NCBI RefSeq assembly: GCF_022810405.1
Contig: NZ_JALGQE010000007.1
Location: 124,001-188,000, forward strand
DNA from: Rhodococcus sp. ARC_M5
Lineage (GTDB): Bacteria > Actinomycetota > Actinomycetes > Mycobacteriales > Mycobacteriaceae
Length of the DNA: 64,000 nt
Direction of reading: 5' to 3'
The notes under the pieces are model-generated. The model made no database searches. It was given only the letters and a program-made list of their open reading frames with translations, and was not told the origin of the DNA. The stretch's first letter is position 1. Each line of letters starts with the position of its first letter. Below, in pieces: positions 19,245 to 28,064 of the stretch. A program made the position numbers and the translations under genes.

Positions 19245-19260
19245 TCAGAGGCACCCGGTG

Positions 19261-19279
19261 TTAACCATTTAGTACATTA
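19261..19279 (-). promoter_or_regulatory. Candidate operator of the shikimate-module TetR regulator, copy 2
   Basis: On the minus strand TAATGTACTAAATGGTTAA, matching copy 1 at 16 of 19 positions. It sits about 10-28 bp downstream of the predicted transcription start of the transporter operon. Confidence 0.6.
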
Positions 19280-19355
19280 GCGGTCCGATCGCCGTAGAAC
19301 GCATCGTCGACCAGCGCCTACGCTCCCCCGCCTCACGAAGAGAGACACGAGAACG

Positions 19356-20714
19356 ATGGATTCGCACACCCCTGGCACCCACCCGACGCCGCTTCGCCCC
19401 GGGGCGAACCCGCGCAAAGCGGCGACCGCCGCGTGGGTCGGAAGCGCCCTCGAGTACTACGACTTCTTCATCTACGGCACCGCCGCCGCCCTGGTGTTCG
19501 GCCGCGTGTTCTTCCCGGGCTCCAACCCGGCGACCGGAACCCTGCTGGCCCTGGCCACTTTCGGCGTCGGATACCTCGCACGGCCGCTCGGCGCACTGGT
19601 TCTCGGCCACATCGGCGATCGCCACGGACGCAAGAAGGTCATGGTCGCCACCGTCCTGCTGATGGGTATCGCCACCCTGGGCGTCGGCGTTCTGCCGTCG
19701 TACGAATCCATCGGCATCGCCGCGCCCATCATCCTGGTGCTGCTTCGGCTGTGCCAGGGATTCTCCGCGGGCGGCGAGCAGGCCGGCGCGAACTCGATGA
19801 CTCTCGAACACGCCCCGGACGACAGGCGCGCGTTCTTCACCAGTTTCACCCTCAGCGGCACCCAGGGCGGACAGATTCTCGCCACCGCGGTGTTCCTGCC
19901 GGTCGCCATGTTGCCCGAGGAAGCACTGCTCAGCTGGGGTTGGCGAATCCCGTTCTTCCTGAGCGCTTTCGTCGTCGTCACTGCCTTCGTCATCCGCCGT
20001 TCGCTCGACGAGACCCCGGTCTTCGAGGAGGAAGTGGCCTCCACCGAACCCCAGCGCCTGCCCGTCGCCGAATTGCTCGGCAACCATCGCTCGGCCGTTC
20101 TCCGCGTCATGCTCGCCGCCGTCATCGCCTCGGTCAGCACGATCTTCACCGTCTACGCACTGTCGTACGCCGTGAACACGGTCGGTCTCGAACGCACCCC
20201 CATGCTGTGGGTCGGCGTTCTCGCCAACGTCGTCGCCCTCTTCGCACTGCCCTTCTTCGGTGCATTGTCGGATCGCATCGGACGCAAGCCCGTGTTCCTG
20301 TTCGGCTCGATCGGCTGCGCAATCCTGATGTTCGGCTACCTCTGGTCCATCTCGAGCGGCAACTACGTCCTCATCTTCGTCTTCGGCATCGTGATGTTCG
20401 GGTTCGTACACAGCGCCACCGGCGGCGTCTGGCCCTCCTTCTACGGTGAGATGTTCCCGGCCCGAGTCCGCCTGACCGGCACCGCCTTGGGAACCCAGAT
20501 CGGTTTCGCCATCGCCGGTTTCGCCCCCACCATTGCCGGCGCGATCGCTGGAGCCGAGGTCGGTGCGTGGCTGCCCGTCGCGATCGTCACCGCGGTCTTC
20601 TGCACCATCAACGTCGTCATCGTTGCGACCTCGAAGGAGACCTTCCGCACCCCCACCGACGAGCTCGGTCTTCCGACGCGTACCACCGACAGCGCGCGCG
20701 TCGCGTCGGTCTGA
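19356..20714 (+). CDS. MHS-family MFS transporter, probable shikimate/quinate importer
   Basis: A 452-residue, 12-helix major facilitator of the metabolite:H+ symporter (MHS, ShiA/KgtP) subfamily. Typical are the first helix WVGSALEYYDFFIYGTAAAL, the loop 2-3 motif GHIGDRHGRKKVM and RLCQGFSAGGEQAGA. It should import a carboxylate with protons; shikimate, quinate or dehydroshikimate is inferred from the neighbours and the shared operator. It begins at ATG 19356 and is followed after 8 nt by a hydrolase gene in the same operon. Confidence 0.85.
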   Translation: MDSHTPGTHPTPLRPGANPRKAATAAWVGSALEYYDFFIYGTAAALVFGRVFFPGSNPATGTLLALATFGVGYLARPLGALVLGHIGDRHGRKKVMVATVLLMGIATLGVGVLPSYESIGIAAPIILVLLRLCQGFSAGGEQAGANSMTLEHAPDDRRAFFTSFTLSGTQGGQILATAVFLPVAMLPEEALLSWGWRIPFFLSAFVVVTAFVIRRSLDETPVFEEEVASTEPQRLPVAELLGNHRSAVLRVMLAAVIASVSTIFTVYALSYAVNTVGLERTPMLWVGVLANVVALFALPFFGALSDRIGRKPVFLFGSIGCAILMFGYLWSISSGNYVLIFVFGIVMFGFVHSATGGVWPSFYGEMFPARVRLTGTALGTQIGFAIAGFAPTIAGAIAGAEVGAWLPVAIVTAVFCTINVVIVATSKETFRTPTDELGLPTRTTDSARVASV

Positions 20715-20722
20715 CCGAGATC

Positions 20723-21535
20723 GTGATCGACACACTTCGACCTGCAGCGGCGGGCACCTGGAGGGTGCTCGCCCTGCAGTATGCCCGTCGAACAGCAGTG
20801 CGCGGCAACCTCTTTCACCAACGCGACGAGCGCAGTGCAGAAAGCCAGGAGGTTGCCTACTACGTGTGGCTCGCACTCTCACAGACCCGCACCGTGCTGA
20901 TCGACGCCGGAATATCGCCGGCCACAGCGGAATCGATCGACGGACTCGACTACTTCGGGTCACCGCTCCAGCTGCTCGGCGAGCTGGGACCGACTCCGGG
21001 CGAGATCGACACCTGCATCCTGACCCACCTGCACTACGACCACACCGGGGTCGTCGCGGACCTTCCGGCGGCGCGATACGTGGTGCAACGCCGAGAACTC
21101 GAGTACTGGAACGGGCCGTGGGCCGCTCGGATCACCCGCGAGCAGTGGCTGCATTCACGAGCGGACACCGATCACATCAGCTCTGCAGATCGCGGCGGTC
21201 GACTCGACATCGTCGACGGTGATCTGGAACTGTTCCCCGGGCTGTCCGTCCACGCCGTCGGCGGACATACCGCAGGCATGCAGGTGGTCAGAGCGAACAC
21301 CCGCCGCGGCCCGGTGGTGGTGGCCTCCGACGCCAGTCATTTCTACGAGAACATCGAGGACGACAGCCCGTTCGCGATCCTGCATGCTCTGCCGGACATG
21401 TACGGGGCCTTCGACCGAATCCGGGAGCTCGCCGCGGGCACCGGCATCGTCGTGCCAGGCCACGACCCACTGGTGCGACGCCGATTTCCCGCCGTGCCCG
21501 ACGCACCGGGCGCGCACGCGGTGATCATCGGCTGA
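20723..21535 (+). CDS. Metallo-beta-lactamase-fold hydrolase, lactonase-like
   Basis: About 270 residues with the metal-binding motif HLHYDH (context CILTHLHYDHTGVVADLP), a further His in GGHTAGM, the bridging Asp in VASDASHFY and a His in PGHDP. This set is the pattern of AiiA/AttM-type lactonases, so hydrolysis of a lactone is plausible. The real substrate is unknown. Co-transcription with the shikimate transporter (8 nt gap) suggests a cyclic ester of quinate or shikimate, or an unrelated acyl lactone. GTG 20723 is taken as the start because it follows the MFS stop directly; the frame is open further upstream inside the MFS gene. Confidence 0.78.
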   Translation: MIDTLRPAAAGTWRVLALQYARRTAVRGNLFHQRDERSAESQEVAYYVWLALSQTRTVLIDAGISPATAESIDGLDYFGSPLQLLGELGPTPGEIDTCILTHLHYDHTGVVADLPAARYVVQRRELEYWNGPWAARITREQWLHSRADTDHISSADRGGRLDIVDGDLELFPGLSVHAVGGHTAGMQVVRANTRRGPVVVASDASHFYENIEDDSPFAILHALPDMYGAFDRIRELAAGTGIVVPGHDPLVRRRFPAVPDAPGAHAVIIG

Positions 21536-21547
21536 AAACAGCGAGAA

Positions 21548-21590
21548 ACGACGAATCCCCGACCTCGCGATGAGGTCGGGGATTCGTCGT
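21548..21590. terminator. Bidirectional intrinsic terminator
   Basis: Perfect 19-bp inverted repeat (21548-21566 and 21572-21590) with a 5-nt loop, between the convergent lactonase-like gene and clpX. There is no long U tract, but the stem is very stable. Confidence 0.85.
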
Positions 21591-21612
21591 TCAGCTGACG
21601 GATCGACGCGTA

Positions 21613-22893
21613 TCAGGCGGACTTGTCGCGACGCTCCGGACGCTCCGGCTTGCGCGGCACGATGGTCGGCAGCACGTTGTCGTTGACGGTCTCTGCCGTC
21701 ACGACGACCTTCTCGACGTCGTCGCGGCTCGGGATGTCGTACATCACCGGAAGCAGAACTTCTTCCATGATGGCGCGCAGTCCACGAGCACCGGTACCAC
21801 GCAGAATCGCCTGATCGGCGATCGCTTCGAGGGCCTCGGAGGTGAATTCGAGCTCGACGCCGTCCATGTCGAACAGGCGACGGTATTGCTTGACGAGCGC
21901 ATTCTTCGGCTCGGACAGAATCGTCACGAGCGATTCCTTGTCCAGGTTCGTCACCGACGCGATCATCGGCAGACGGCCGATGAACTCGGGAATCAGACCG
22001 AACTTGATCAGATCCTCCGGCATCACCTCGGCAAAGTGATCCTGCGTGTCGATCTCGGCCTTGGACCGAACCTCGGCTCCGAAACCGAGCCCGCGCTTGC
22101 CGACCCGATCGGACACGATCTTCTCGAGTCCGGCGAACGCACCGGCAACGATGAAGAGCACGTTGGTGGTGTCGATCTGGATGAACTCCTGATGCGGATG
22201 CTTGCGACCACCCTGCGGCGGCACGCTGGCCTGAGTTCCTTCCAGGATCTTGAGCAACGCCTGCTGCACGCCCTCGCCCGACACGTCACGCGTGATCGAC
22301 GGGTTCTCGCTCTTGCGGGCGATCTTGTCGACCTCGTCGATGTAGATGATGCCGGTCTCGGCGCGCTTGACGTCGTAGTCCGCGGCCTGGATGAGCTTGA
22401 GCAGAATGTTCTCGACGTCCTCGCCCACGTAGCCGGCCTCGGTGAGGGCGGTGGCGTCGGCGATGGCGAAGGGCACGTTGAGCATCTTGGCCAGGGTCTG
22501 CGCGAGGTACGTCTTTCCGCACCCCGTCGGCCCGAGCATCAGAATGTTCGACTTCGCCAGTTCGACGGATTCGCCTCGCACGTCGCGCGCCTTGTCACCG
22601 GCCTGAATGCGCTTGTAGTGGTTGTAGACCGCAACGGCCAACGTGCGCTTGGCAGCGTCCTGACCGATCACGTAGTTCTCGAGAAAGTCCTTGATCTCGG
22701 AGGGCTTGGGCAGGTCGTCGAGCTTGACTTCGCTCGATTCGGCCAATTCCTCTTCGATGATCTCGTTGCACAGGTCGATGCACTCGTCGCAGATGTACAC
22801 CCCTGGTCCCGCGATGAGCTTCTTGACCTGCTTCTGGCTCTTGCCGCAGAAGGAGCACTTCAGCAGATCGCCACCGTCACCGATGCGTGCCAT
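21613..22893 (-). CDS. clpX: ATP-dependent Clp protease ATP-binding subunit ClpX
   Basis: A 426-residue AAA+ unfoldase that feeds substrates to ClpP1P2. An N-terminal zinc finger (CSFC ... CDEC, residues about 13-40) precedes the AAA+ domain with Walker A GPTGCGKT, pore loop AGYVGED, Walker [11 protein letters not shown] and the ClpP-contact loop KRGLGFGA. The ATG at 22893 has AGGAA 7 nt upstream and gives the normal length; the frame is open further upstream without homology. It is separated from clpP2 by 295 nt, so it probably has its own promoter. Confidence 0.96.
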   Translation of the reverse strand: MARIGDGGDLLKCSFCGKSQKQVKKLIAGPGVYICDECIDLCNEIIEEELAESSEVKLDDLPKPSEIKDFLENYVIGQDAAKRTLAVAVYNHYKRIQAGDKARDVRGESVELAKSNILMLGPTGCGKTYLAQTLAKMLNVPFAIADATALTEAGYVGEDVENILLKLIQAADYDVKRAETGIIYIDEVDKIARKSENPSITRDVSGEGVQQALLKILEGTQASVPPQGGRKHPHQEFIQIDTTNVLFIVAGAFAGLEKIVSDRVGKRGLGFGAEVRSKAEIDTQDHFAEVMPEDLIKFGLIPEFIGRLPMIASVTNLDKESLVTILSEPKNALVKQYRRLFDMDGVELEFTSEALEAIADQAILRGTGARGLRAIMEEVLLPVMYDIPSRDDVEKVVVTAETVNDNVLPTIVPRKPERPERRDKSA

Positions 22894-23188
22894 TCGGAGG
22901 TTCCTACTTCCTTGTCCGCGTACGACCCACGCCGACCGGATGTGGCCGAAACCTTCGTGGGCTACTTCTCGGTCTGTCGTCATGCCGACTTCGGTCGACC
23001 GAGTTCTTGGATGCGACGGTACCCGTGTTCGCCGAACATGGGCGGGTTGTTTCCGGTGATTCGCCACCCGATTTCACCGAATGCAGCATTCGGGTCGTCG
23101 ATCACGACCGCCGGGCGGAGTTTCACACTCGCACCCGGCGTTCGATCTTCTGCCGGACCGTTTCGTCCGACCGGTGGTACTCGCTCTG
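22894..23188. other. clpX-clpP2 intergenic region
   Basis: A 295-nt stretch without a convincing gene. It should hold the clpX promoter. The only striking structure is a 17-nt near-perfect palindrome CCGAATGCAGCATTCGG at 23077-23093, which could be an operator or a short hairpin. I see no clear -35/-10 pair. Confidence 0.5.
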
Positions 23189-23830
23189 CTACTTCTGGGC
23201 AGAGAGCTTGCGGTACTCGAACACGGTGTCGATGATGCCGTAGTCCTTGGCCTGTTCCGCGGTGAGGATCTTGTCGCGATCGGTGTCCTTGCGGATGACG
23301 TCGGGATCCTTGCCGGTGTGGCGGCCGAGAGTGGTCTCCATGAGTCGACGCATACGCTCGATCTCGGCGGCCTGGATCTCGAGGTCCGAGACCTGGCCCT
23401 GGATGCCACCGCTGGACGGCTGGTGAATCAGCACACGCGCGTTGGGCAGTGCCGCACGCTTGCCGGGAGTACCGGCGGCGAGCAGCACGGCCGCGGCCGA
23501 TGCGGCCTGGCCGAGGCAGACGGTCGCAACATCGGCGCGAACGTACTGCATCGTGTCGTAGATCGCCATCAACGAGGTGAACGAGCCACCGGGTGAGTTG
23601 ATGTACATGGTGATGTCCCGGTCGGGATCGAGACCCTCGAGCACCAGCAGCTGAGCCATGACGTCGTTGGCCGACGCGTCGTCGACCTGAACGCCGAGGA
23701 AGATGATGCGCTCCTCGAACAGCTTGTTGTACGGGTTGGATTCCTTGACGCCATAGCTGGAGTGCTCGACGAAGGAAGGAAGGATGTACCGCGAGGACGG
23801 CAACTGGTTGGGATCGAACAGGTTTGTCAT
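23189..23830 (-). CDS. clpP2: ATP-dependent Clp protease proteolytic subunit 2
   Basis: A 213-residue ClpP. The catalytic Ser is in [13 protein letters not shown], His in [12 protein letters not shown] and Asp in [12 protein letters not shown]. In actinobacteria ClpP1 and ClpP2 form a mixed tetradecamer, and the sequence variant [17 protein letters not shown] is typical of ClpP2. ATG 23830 ([11 protein letters not shown]) follows clpP1 by 46 nt on the same strand, so they form an operon. Confidence 0.95.
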   Translation of the reverse strand: MTNLFDPNQLPSSRYILPSFVEHSSYGVKESNPYNKLFEERIIFLGVQVDDASANDVMAQLLVLEGLDPDRDITMYINSPGGSFTSLMAIYDTMQYVRADVATVCLGQAASAAAVLLAAGTPGKRAALPNARVLIHQPSSGGIQGQVSDLEIQAAEIERMRRLMETTLGRHTGKDPDVIRKDTDRDKILTAEQAKDYGIIDTVFEYRKLSAQK

Positions 23831-23876
23831 CGTTTCTCCAAGATGTGAGTGATCGAGGGTCGGGGTGCCGAGCGAG

Positions 23877-24509
23877 TTACTCGCCGACGCCGCCGGTCTG
23901 CCGCGCGCGGCTGACGACGTGATCCACGAACCCGTATTCCTTGGCTGCCTGCGCCGTGAACCACCGGTCACGGTCGGAGTCCTCGGTGATCTGCTCGACG
24001 GTCTGACCCGTGTGCTGGGCGATGAGTTCCGCCATCTCGCGCTTGGTGTGTGCGAACTGCTCGGCCATGATGGCGATGTCGGAGGCGCTGCCACCGATAC
24101 CGGCCGAGGGCTGGTGCATCATGATCCGCGCGTGCGGCAGGGCGTAACGCTTGCCCTTGGCACCGGCGGAGAGCAGGAACTGGCCCATCGAGGCAGCCAG
24201 ACCCATGCCGTAGGTCGCGATGTCGCACTCGGCGAATTCCATGGTGTCGAAAATGGCCATACCTGCGGTGACCGAGCCACCGGGTGAGTTGATGTACAGC
24301 GCGATGTCGCGGGTGGGGTCCTCGGCCGAGAGCAGCAGGATCTGAGCGCACAACTTGTTGGCGATGTCGTCGTCGACCTGGGTACCGAGGAAAATGATGC
24401 GGTTTTGAAGCAGACGCTCGTACACGGAGTCGCTGAGATTCAGCCCTGCTGCGGCCGAAGTCATGACGGGACTCTGCTCGTGCGAAGCCGCCGGATTCTG
24501 AACAGTCAC
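23877..24509 (-). CDS. clpP1: ATP-dependent Clp protease proteolytic subunit 1
   Basis: About 210 residues; catalytic Ser in [14 protein letters not shown], His in [11 protein letters not shown], Asp in SDRDRWFTA. First gene of the clpP1-clpP2 operon. GTG 24509 has GGCAGG 4 nt upstream and is preferred; ATG 24527 adds six residues but lacks a well-placed Shine-Dalgarno. A ClgR-like box lies about 90-105 nt upstream, matching the known ClgR control of clpP1P2 in Corynebacterium and Mycobacterium. Confidence 0.94.
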   Translation of the reverse strand: MTVQNPAASHEQSPVMTSAAAGLNLSDSVYERLLQNRIIFLGTQVDDDIANKLCAQILLLSAEDPTRDIALYINSPGGSVTAGMAIFDTMEFAECDIATYGMGLAASMGQFLLSAGAKGKRYALPHARIMMHQPSAGIGGSASDIAIMAEQFAHTKREMAELIAQHTGQTVEQITEDSDRDRWFTAQAAKEYGFVDHVVSRARQTGGVGE

Positions 24510-24564
24510 GGTACCTGCCTTTTCCATAACAAATCGTTGGTTCCTGACACAGACACTAACGAAA

Positions 24565-24596
24565 GACGGCGGCTCCGGAGTCCCGGAACCGCCGTC
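24565..24596 (-). terminator. Terminator of tig
   Basis: A 14-bp stem with one mismatch, GACGGCGGTTCCGG on the minus strand, a 4-nt loop and the complementary arm, followed on the minus strand by TTTCGTT. It lies 15 nt after the tig stop and upstream of clpP1, separating the two units. Confidence 0.7.
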
Positions 24597-24614
24597 GTTC
24601 GCTGTGAGCGTTAC
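24597..24614 (-). promoter_or_regulatory. Candidate ClgR box upstream of clpP1
   Basis: On the minus strand CGCTCACAGCGAAC (within 24597-24614) fits the core of the published ClgR consensus (WNNWCGCYNANRGCGWWS) except one flank base. It overlaps the last codons and stop of tig. No match search has been run. Confidence 0.45.
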
Positions 24615-25990
24615 TTCTCTTGTTCGCCCTCGGAAGAATCTGCTGCTTCGACCTCGTCGGGAGCATCTGCCGGGCTGCCGAACAGCTCGGCGGTGTCGAC
24701 GCTCGCGCCGGTGGTGTCGGTCACGGTGACGCGCTCGACGACGGAGGCCAACGCCTTACCGCGCTTGACATCGGCGAACACGGCACCGAGCTGGTTGGCC
24801 TGCTGGACCTGCTGAATGAACTGCTCGGGCGGCATGCCGTAGCGCTGCGCCTGGAAGATGATCCGCTCGGTGAGCTCTTCCTGCCCGACCTGCGTGTTCT
24901 CGGCCTCGGCGATGGCATCGAGAAGGAGCTGGGTGCGCACCGACTTCTCGGCACCTTCCTTGACGTCCTTGTCGAACTCCTCGCGGCTCGAACCCTGCGA
25001 CTCGAGCAGCTCGGCGAGTGCCTCCTCGTTGTGGTCGAGGCCGTGGATGGCCTCGTGCACCTGGGAATCGACCTCGGCCTTGACGACGGCCTCGGGAGCC
25101 GGAATCTCGAGGGTCTCGAGCAGCGTCTCGAGCACCTTGTCGCGGATCTGACCGGCCTGCTCGACCTTCGCGACCCGCTCGACGCGCGTCCTCAGATCGG
25201 CGAGCAACTCGTCGAACGTGTCGAACTCACTGGCCAGCTGGGCGAACTCGTCGTCGGCCTCGGGCAGCTCGCGCTCCTTGACGGAGACGACCTTGACCGT
25301 GACGACGGCTTCCTTACCTGCGTACTCACCGGCGACCAGAGTCGAGGTGAACTCCTTCGACTCGTCTGCCGAGACGCCGATGATCGCGTCGTCGAGTCCC
25401 TCGATGAGCTGGCCGGAGCCGACCTCGTGGGACAGTCCGCTCGCGGTTGCCTCGTCCACGTTCTCGCCGTCGACAGTGGCCGAGAGATCGATCGAGACGA
25501 AGTCTCCCGACTGGACCGGACGGTCGACACCGGTCAGGGTGCCGAAACGCTGGCGCAGCGACTGCAGCTGCTCGTCGACGGCCTCGTCTTTGATCTCGAG
25601 GGGATCGACGACGACGCTGATGGTCGAGTAGTCGGGCAGGTCGATCTCGGGGCGGACGTCGACCTCGGCGGTGAACGTGAGCTCGGTGCCGTCCTCGATC
25701 TTGGTGATCTCGATCTCCGGCTGACCGATGACCTTGACCTTCTCGTTGGTCACGGCCTCGGAGTAGCGGGAGGGAAGAGCGTCGTTGACGACCTGCTCGA
25801 GTACGGCACCACGGCCGACACGTGCCTCGAGCAGCTTGGCCGGAGCCTTACCGGGACGGAATCCGGGGAGGCGGATCTGCTGAGCCAAAGCCTTGTACGC
25901 GCGGTCGAAATCAGGCTTGAGCTCCTCGAAGGGCACCTCAACGTTGATACGGACTCGCGTCGGGCTCAGCTGCTCGACGGTGCTCTTCAC
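24611..25990 (-). CDS. tig: Trigger factor, ribosome-associated chaperone
   Basis: A 459-residue peptidyl-prolyl isomerase and chaperone that meets nascent chains at the ribosome exit. The ribosome-binding signature GFRPGKAP lies near residue 44; a PPIase (FKBP-like) domain follows at about 160-240 and the helical substrate-binding domain after that. The tail is acidic ([16 protein letters not shown]), as in other actinobacteria. GTG 25990 is supported by AAGGAG about 8 nt upstream; the longer frame has no support. Confidence 0.96.
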   Translation of the reverse strand: MKSTVEQLSPTRVRINVEVPFEELKPDFDRAYKALAQQIRLPGFRPGKAPAKLLEARVGRGAVLEQVVNDALPSRYSEAVTNEKVKVIGQPEIEITKIEDGTELTFTAEVDVRPEIDLPDYSTISVVVDPLEIKDEAVDEQLQSLRQRFGTLTGVDRPVQSGDFVSIDLSATVDGENVDEATASGLSHEVGSGQLIEGLDDAIIGVSADESKEFTSTLVAGEYAGKEAVVTVKVVSVKERELPEADDEFAQLASEFDTFDELLADLRTRVERVAKVEQAGQIRDKVLETLLETLEIPAPEAVVKAEVDSQVHEAIHGLDHNEEALAELLESQGSSREEFDKDVKEGAEKSVRTQLLLDAIAEAENTQVGQEELTERIIFQAQRYGMPPEQFIQQVQQANQLGAVFADVKRGKALASVVERVTVTDTTGASVDTAELFGSPADAPDEVEAADSSEGEQEK

Positions 25991-26093
25991 GGGACATGCT
26001 CCTTCTGGTGATTCTTGATTGCTGGTGGTTCCGGCGTGCGGTCTTGCCTCGCTCGCCACGAGCACGGTGAGCCGTGCCCGCGGCCCTCATCTG

Positions 26094-26167
26094 TCGGGGT
26101 GACAGGAATTGAACCTGCGACCCTCCGCTCCCAAAGCGGATGCGCTACCAAGCTGCGCCACACCCCG
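26094..26167 (-). tRNA. tRNA-Pro (anticodon TGG)
   Basis: Cloverleaf on the minus strand: acceptor CGGGGTG/CACCCCG with discriminator A, D arm GGCGCAGCTTGGTAGCGC, anticodon arm CCGCTTTGGGAGCGG, T arm GCAGGTTCAATTCCTGT. CCA is not encoded. A TACTAT -10-like element (26201-26196) lies 28 nt upstream. Confidence 0.96.
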
Positions 26168-26258
26168 TCGTACGGACACCATTGAACAGCAACCGATAGT
26201 AGCCCCTCATGGGCGCCCCACCCATGACGTCGGGCCGGACCGGTCGCAACAGGCCGGT

Positions 26259-26288
26259 TTGGAATCCGGCGACCGCTTTGGGTACAGT
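26259..26288 (+). promoter_or_regulatory. Candidate promoter of tRNA-Gly
   Basis: TTGGAA (26259-26264), 18-bp spacer, TACAGT (26283-26288); predicted start near 26295, about 43 nt before the mature tRNA. Confidence 0.5.
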
Positions 26289-26337
26289 CTTGAAACGCAG
26301 GCGACGGAACTGGCGATCCCACGACTGTTGTTTGCAT

Positions 26338-26411
26338 GCCGATGTAGCTCAATGGTAGAGCCCCTGTCTTCCAAACAGGCTACGCGAGTTCGATTCTCGT
26401 CATCGGCTCCA
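26338..26411 (+). tRNA. tRNA-Gly (anticodon TCC)
   Basis: Acceptor GCCGATG/CATCGGC, anticodon arm CTGTCTTCCAAACAG, T arm GCGAGTTCGATTCTCGT, discriminator T. The 3' CCA is encoded (26409-26411), unlike in the neighbouring tRNA-Pro. Followed directly by an intrinsic terminator. Confidence 0.97.
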
Positions 26412-26417
26412 CCGAAT

Positions 26418-26446
26418 AGCCCCGCACTCGTGGTGCGGGGCTTTTT
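26418..26446 (+). terminator. Intrinsic terminator of tRNA-Gly
   Basis: 10-bp GC-rich stem AGCCCCGCAC/GTGCGGGGCT with a 5-nt loop, followed by TTTTT. Begins 7 nt after the encoded CCA. Confidence 0.92.
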
Positions 26447-26520
26447 CGTGTCCGCGTACCCTGGATGGTGTCCGAATTGTCCGTACCAACCGGACATGCA
26501 TCGTCGGCGGAAGGCCTGCA

Positions 26521-27273
26521 GTGGAAATAATCCTGATCGTTCTCGTCGTAGCCGCAGTGGCCCTGCTGGTGCTGCGCAGCAAGAAGAACTCGGCTGCGGC
26601 GGCCGAAACCGCGCTGGCCGACGCCAAGGCCGATGCCCGTCAATCGATCGAACGCCTCGGTGGGCAGGTCTACAACCTGATCGGCACCGACACACCGTCC
26701 AAGCAGGCCCTGGCCGACGCGTCCGAACGCAACATCGCTGCCGGTTCGCAGATCGACCAGGCCACTACTCCCGAACAGGCTCGGCTGGCCAAGCAGACCG
26801 CCCTGGAGGGGCTCTACTACATTCGCGCTGCTCGACTCGCCATGGGAATGGATCCAGGGCCGGAGATCGCCGGCATCGACGGGCAGCAGCAGGCGGGTCG
26901 CGTCACCGAGGATCGCAAGGTCGACTTCGAGGGCCGCGAGATTGCGGCGTCACCGGATCCCTCCGATCGCACTCCGAACTACTACCCGGGCGGCCGCGTC
27001 GCGGGCCGTCCGGTGCCCGCGGGCTGGTACTCCGAGCCGTGGTGGCGTCCGGCCCTCGTGGCCGGTGCCTGGGGAATGGGTTCGATGTTCCTGTTCTCGG
27101 CGATGTTCTCCGGCATGGCCGGGGTACCTGACGAAACCGCAGCCGGAGGCGACATGGGAGCCGACGGTTCAGACGGGGGTTCGGGCGAGGACATGGGCGG
27201 CGACACGGACTTCGGTGCCATGGACGACGGTGGCGGCATGGACTTCGGCGGCGGCGACTTCGGCGGTTTCTAG
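26521..27273 (+). CDS. Membrane protein of unknown function with Gly/Asp-rich tail
   Basis: About 250 residues that I do not recognise as a named family beyond resembling short-coiled-coil membrane proteins of actinobacteria. Residues 1-18 (VEIILIVLVVAAVALLVL) form a single N-terminal transmembrane helix; about 25-115 is an Ala-rich helical region; a second hydrophobic patch is near ALVAGAWGMGSMFLFSAMF (about 180-200); the end is low complexity, rich in Gly, Asp and Met (GGGMDFGGGDFGGF). GTG 26521 has GGAAGG 6 nt upstream. An inverted repeat TGTCCG-7-CGGACA stands before the gene. Its TAG shares CTAG with the stop of convergent nei2. Confidence 0.8.
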   Translation: MEIILIVLVVAAVALLVLRSKKNSAAAAETALADAKADARQSIERLGGQVYNLIGTDTPSKQALADASERNIAAGSQIDQATTPEQARLAKQTALEGLYYIRAARLAMGMDPGPEIAGIDGQQQAGRVTEDRKVDFEGREIAASPDPSDRTPNYYPGGRVAGRPVPAGWYSEPWWRPALVAGAWGMGSMFLFSAMFSGMAGVPDETAAGGDMGADGSDGGSGEDMGGDTDFGAMDDGGGMDFGGGDFGGF

Positions 27274-28064
27274 GTCGCCTGACAGACCGGGCACCAGAAC
27301 AGGTTTCGAGCCTGCATCACCGAGTGCAGGATGTCGGCACCGCACACGCGGCAGGGATAACCCTGCCTGCGGTAGACGTAGGAGCGAGGCCTGCGCGCAC
27401 CGTAGGTGTCGCCGTGATCGTCCTCGGGCCGGATGGTGATGATGCGACCGCGTCGGACACCGATCTTCATCAGTTCGACGAGGTCGAACCAGATGGCGTC
27501 CCACTCGGATCGGTCGAGGTCCTTACCCGGCCGCATCGGGTTGATCTCGTGGCGAAACAGAATCTCGGCGCGGTAGACGTTCCCGACGCCGGCGAGCACT
27601 TTCTGATCCATCAGCAAGGTGCCGATTGCGGTGCGCGACTTGGAGATTCGCGCCCACGCACGATCCGGGTCGGCGTCCTTACGCAGTGGATCCGGCCCCA
27701 GGCGCGCCACCAGGGCGTCGACCTGTTGTTCGGTGTAGATTTCGCAGGCCGTCGGGCCGCGCAGGTCGACGCCGTACTTCTCCCCCACCATGCGCAGCCG
27801 CACGGCACCCACCGGATCGTCCAGCGGTACAGCCTGTTCGGTGAACTTTCCGTAAAGACCGAGATGGATGTGCACGATCAGATCGGACTCGTATCGGTGC
27901 AGCAGGTGTTTGCCCCAGGCCTCGGCCGTCTCGAGCACGAGGCCGTCGATCAGCGCGGCACCGGAGGTGAACCGCCCCTGTGGGCTGCTCGCCTCGACCG
28001 GTGCCCCGCCGAACCGACGTTGATGCAACCGAGCGAGTCGGTGCAGGGTGTGGCCTTCGGGCAC
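27270..28064 (-). CDS. nei2: Fpg/Nei-family DNA glycosylase (Nei2)
   Basis: A 264-residue base-excision repair glycosylase/AP lyase, the Rv2464c counterpart. The N-terminal Pro2-Glu3 (VPEGHTLHRLAR) supplies the nucleophile and acid; this requirement fixes GTG 28064 as the start. The helix-two-turn-helix lies near KVLAGVGNVYRAEILFRHEINP and the C-terminal zinc finger uses Cys238, Cys241, Cys258 and Cys261. It starts immediately after the rpiB stop (0 nt gap), so it is the second gene of an rpiB-nei2 operon. Confidence 0.93.
   Translation of the reverse strand: MPEGHTLHRLARLHQRRFGGAPVEASSPQGRFTSGAALIDGLVLETAEAWGKHLLHRYESDLIVHIHLGLYGKFTEQAVPLDDPVGAVRLRMVGEKYGVDLRGPTACEIYTEQQVDALVARLGPDPLRKDADPDRAWARISKSRTAIGTLLMDQKVLAGVGNVYRAEILFRHEINPMRPGKDLDRSEWDAIWFDLVELMKIGVRRGRIITIRPEDDHGDTYGARRPRSYVYRRQGYPCRVCGADILHSVMQARNLFWCPVCQAT

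Noticed and set aside
24620..26011. 463-codon open frame opposite tig
   Set aside because: Leu/Gly/Asp-rich shadow of trigger factor, no start signal or domain.
26256..26285. GGTTT ... GGGTA upstream of tRNA-Gly as a SigF promoter
   Set aside because: Spacer is 19 nt, outside the consensus range; the TTGGAA-18-TACAGT reading is better.
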